A stretch of DNA of 64,000 nucleotides from Portibacter lacus. GTDB taxonomy: Bacteria; Bacteroidota; Bacteroidia; Chitinophagales; Saprospiraceae. Each line of letters begins with the position of its first letter. The first letter of the stretch is position 1. The notes below the pieces were generated by a model, which did no database searches, was not told where the DNA came from, and saw nothing but the letters and a program-made list of their open reading frames with translations. The stretch is taken from assembly GCF_021533215.1 (NCBI RefSeq), contig NZ_JAJNKA010000008.1:186001-250000 (forward strand). Direction: 5' to 3'. Positions 62,153-64,000 of this stretch are shown here, in pieces. A program made the translations under genes and the position numbers.

Positions 62153-64000
62153 TTATTTCAATTTGATCATGCGCTTCGATCCTGCATCAAAACTATGTTT
62201 TGTATTTTTATAAGTAATGGTGATTGGCACCTCATTGTGTAATATAAGGTTACCTTTTGTTTTTTCTAAAACTACATTACCTTTTTCTTCCGCAGAGATA
62301 TTAAATCCATATGCATTTAGCATTTTTCCATTTCCTAAGAATAAAACGAAGTCTTCATTTTTCTCCTTTCCAATCAAAGCATAGGAGGCATCTGATTGAA
62401 CCTCATTATACTTGGCTACATTTCCGTTTTGCGAAGAAAAAATCATATCGTTTCGACCTGATTTATGTTGCACTTCTATACCAACAAATTCACTACTCCC
62501 ATTCTCATCTTTAAAACTTGAAATTTCACTGATACTCTTGCCTTCACCAGCTGTAAATGGCTCGTAAATAGAAACAAAAGGATGCTCCCAAGCTTCGCCA
62601 TGTTGTCTGGCAGCGAAGGTTAGATAAGGTGCTTTATCGACATCATATGGAAGTCCATTATTTCCTCTGAATGCTTTATTAGGTGGTGACTTGATACTAA
62701 AAACTTCTCTGCCTTCCGTCCCTGCCATCCATAAATTCATATAGACATCATCTTTACCTTCAGGCATATCTATCTTCCATTCAGCCTGGTAATCCTCATT
62801 GGTTTTCGTGGATTGCTTGTCCCACATGTAGTCTAAACCATAAAGATGTCCACCAGCAAAACCCATCTCTTCACTAGTTGACAGTTCCAGCGCGGAACCA
62901 TCCGAATCCATAATCGACATACTTTGCCCTAGGTTATGGTAGAAGTAATCATGAAATTTATCTCCTTTTCGCTGCTTTCTCGATCTGAATATATCTACAT
63001 AATAGCCTGTAGATTCGCCTGTTTTTACGATGCTAACCATTCTATTTTGATCACTTTGCGTTTCGGGTTCTAAAAACATAACATCCGAATAAGTGATGTC
63101 ACTATAAAATCCATCTTTCTGCTCTGACTTCGGGTATTCCCCTAATAAGTCAAATCCATGATTGCTTAACATTTCCGTGTAAGACGACACGCCATCGACC
63201 ATCACCGTATTATGCGCCGGAAACTGAGAATAATATTCAAGGTAGATCGGTTGCAAATAACCAGCGCCTTTTCCAGGATCTGCACCTTGTACAAATCCTT
63301 TACCATAAAGTTCCATATTAATGCCATTCGCATGCATGTGATTTCCCAGCGAACCGTTTAATGAAACCATCATCCCATCTTTACCCGTTCCCATCCGCTG
63401 GACGTGCCAACTCACATTAGGAGCTGAAAAGGTTTGTGTAACGTAATCGGTCATCTCACCAGCTTTGTATGTCGGATTTAGTTGTAATGGTTTGCTAGCA
63501 AAAAAGGAAGAGATATCGCCTCTAGATTTGCGTTGACCTCTTGGCTGACCAGCATTAGGATTAAACAATTTATACATAGCCGTGAATTCCTTTTCCATAT
63601 TCTCATCGTCATTTTTCTGTGCGATGCGAATCATTTCTTCAATGGCTCGAGTAGATAGTGTGCCGTAATAACTATCGCCAAATGCAACAGTTTGATTATT
63701 AGGAAATAGATACTGTGGTAACATTTTTACGGCTTTTTCCATCACAGGCGTGTACGGAAGGATATCATGGTCAAATGTGTTTTGGAAGTCTTGAATAAAA
63801 TGGGCAAGGTCATTGGTGACACCCATAGAATAACCGGGGCATTCATTCCATACACCGTTCTCCTCATCATATCCATAATTCATAAATTTGGTGAGAGACC
63901 ATTGACGAGCTGAAGTTTTATTTAGAATATAATCGATGTAGTATTCACGTCCTTTTCCATCTTTGTAATCAGCATTGTCTTTTAGAACCATAGCCGCCTT
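62153..64000 (-). CDS. Heparinase II/III family polysaccharide lyase (5' end outside window)
   Basis: The frame is open to the window edge (615 residues visible, N-terminus missing). It matches the C-terminal part of heparinase II/III-type lyases. The end of the (alpha/alpha) toroid includes WNECPGYSMGVTNDLAHFI and VAFGDSYYGTLSTRAIEEM. The beta-sandwich core includes HVQRMGTGKDGMMVSLNG, GNHMHANGINMELYGKGFVQ and YSQFPAHNTVMVDGVSS. The conserved His/Tyr positions suit eliminative cleavage of a uronic-acid-containing polysaccharide. It is the most upstream visible gene of the operon with sulfatase, acetylesterase and DUF6250. The exact PL family (PL12/15/17/21-like) cannot be settled from this part. 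Confidence 0.87.
   Translation of the reverse strand, partial: KAAMVLKDNADYKDGKGREYYIDYILNKTSARQWSLTKFMNYGYDEENGVWNECPGYSMGVTNDLAHFIQDFQNTFDHDILPYTPVMEKAVKMLPQYLFPNNQTVAFGDSYYGTLSTRAIEEMIRIAQKNDDENMEKEFTAMYKLFNPNAGQPRGQRKSRGDISSFFASKPLQLNPTYKAGEMTDYVTQTFSAPNVSWHVQRMGTGKDGMMVSLNGSLGNHMHANGINMELYGKGFVQGADPGKGAGYLQPIYLEYYSQFPAHNTVMVDGVSSYTEMLSNHGFDLLGEYPKSEQKDGFYSDITYSDVMFLEPETQSDQNRMVSIVKTGESTGYYVDIFRSRKQRKGDKFHDYFYHNLGQSMSIMDSDGSALELSTSEEMGFAGGHLYGLDYMWDKQSTKTNEDYQAEWKIDMPEGKDDVYMNLWMAGTEGREVFSIKSPPNKAFRGNNGLPYDVDKAPYLTFAARQHGEAWEHPFVSIYEPFTAGEGKSISEISSFKDENGSSEFVGIEVQHKSGRNDMIFSSQNGNVAKYNEVQSDASYALIGKEKNEDFVLFLGNGKMLNAYGFNISAEEKGNVVLEKTKGNLILHNEVPITITYKNTKHSFDAGSKRMIKLK

Noticed and set aside
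1-64000. tRNA, rRNA or prophage genes
   Set aside because: I looked for cloverleaf T-arm patterns with adjacent acceptor pairing and for integrase or capsid proteins and saw none; a tRNA scan would be decisive.

Overview
The window is typical of a Bacteroidota chromosome, probably marine and free-living, with a weak lean toward Saprospiria. The evidence is low GC with short AT-rich spacers, two type A and one type B type IX secretion (T9SS) sorting domains, a TonB-dependent receptor of the outer-membrane beta-barrel family, many lipoproteins, and a lgt promoter that matches the Bacteroidota pattern TTG-N17-TAnnTTTG. Sulfatases, a GH92 mannosidase, a heparinase-type lyase and beta-helix proteins point to degradation of complex, often sulfated, polysaccharides. 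PSD1/DUF1501 and 'PVC-type dehydrogenase' proteins fit aquatic Bacteroidota that share these families with Planctomycetes and Verrucomicrobia. I saw no tRNA, rRNA, CRISPR array, transposase or phage gene.

Layout. 0-9.6 kb is mixed housekeeping and accessory: 5' end of purB, an M50-like membrane protease with TPRs paired with a SIMPL protein, a TIM-barrel-like lipoprotein, a SemiSWEET transporter, DUF3820 plus sulfatase, a methyltransferase overlapping a thioredoxin-like lipoprotein, and lgt. 9.7-15.5 kb is one giant alpha-2-macroglobulin that has lost its thioester cysteine, followed by a terminator and a 59-residue membrane protein. 15.9-29.3 kb is carbohydrate-oriented: a GH141-like beta-helix protein, a T9SS type B protein, a GH92 mannosidase and a PSD1-DUF1501 pair. 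The last two units are bracketed by non-coding arrays of structured repeats. 29.3-35.2 kb is a four-gene operon: Tm-1-like/UPF0261 protein, PEP-hydrolase-like TIM barrel, cupin, and a propeller-HEAT-cupredoxin-ThuA lipoprotein. 35.5-46.2 kb holds DUF421, a second beta-helix protein, small membrane proteins, an ABC-2 exporter, a fused double-ATPase ABC protein and a TonB-dependent receptor. 46.2-58.3 kb holds a second repeat cluster, an aminotransferase, two large T9SS type A proteins and a 1.36 kb non-coding stretch with a 229-bp tandem repeat. 58.3-64 kb is a tight operon of heparinase II/III lyase, sulfatase, sialate O-acetylesterase and a DUF6250 lipoprotein, cut by the window end.

How it fits together. 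The last operon reads as an extracellular or periplasmic degradation line for a sulfated, acetylated, probably uronate-containing glycan. GH92, the beta-helix proteins and the first sulfatase add further glycan-removal activities. The T9SS proteins and the TonB receptor are the surface layer.

Most unusual content. Three families of non-coding, hairpin-rich repeats stand out. One has eight copies of a palindrome in four separate gaps, with an arm base pair that changes on both sides between copies. A second and a third are tandem arrays at 46.3 kb and 57.7 kb, and the last carries a motif resembling one hairpin of the first family in reverse orientation. The Tm-1-like/PEP-hydrolase/cupin operon and its copper-site/ThuA partner form the best candidate for an uncharacterised metabolic system.
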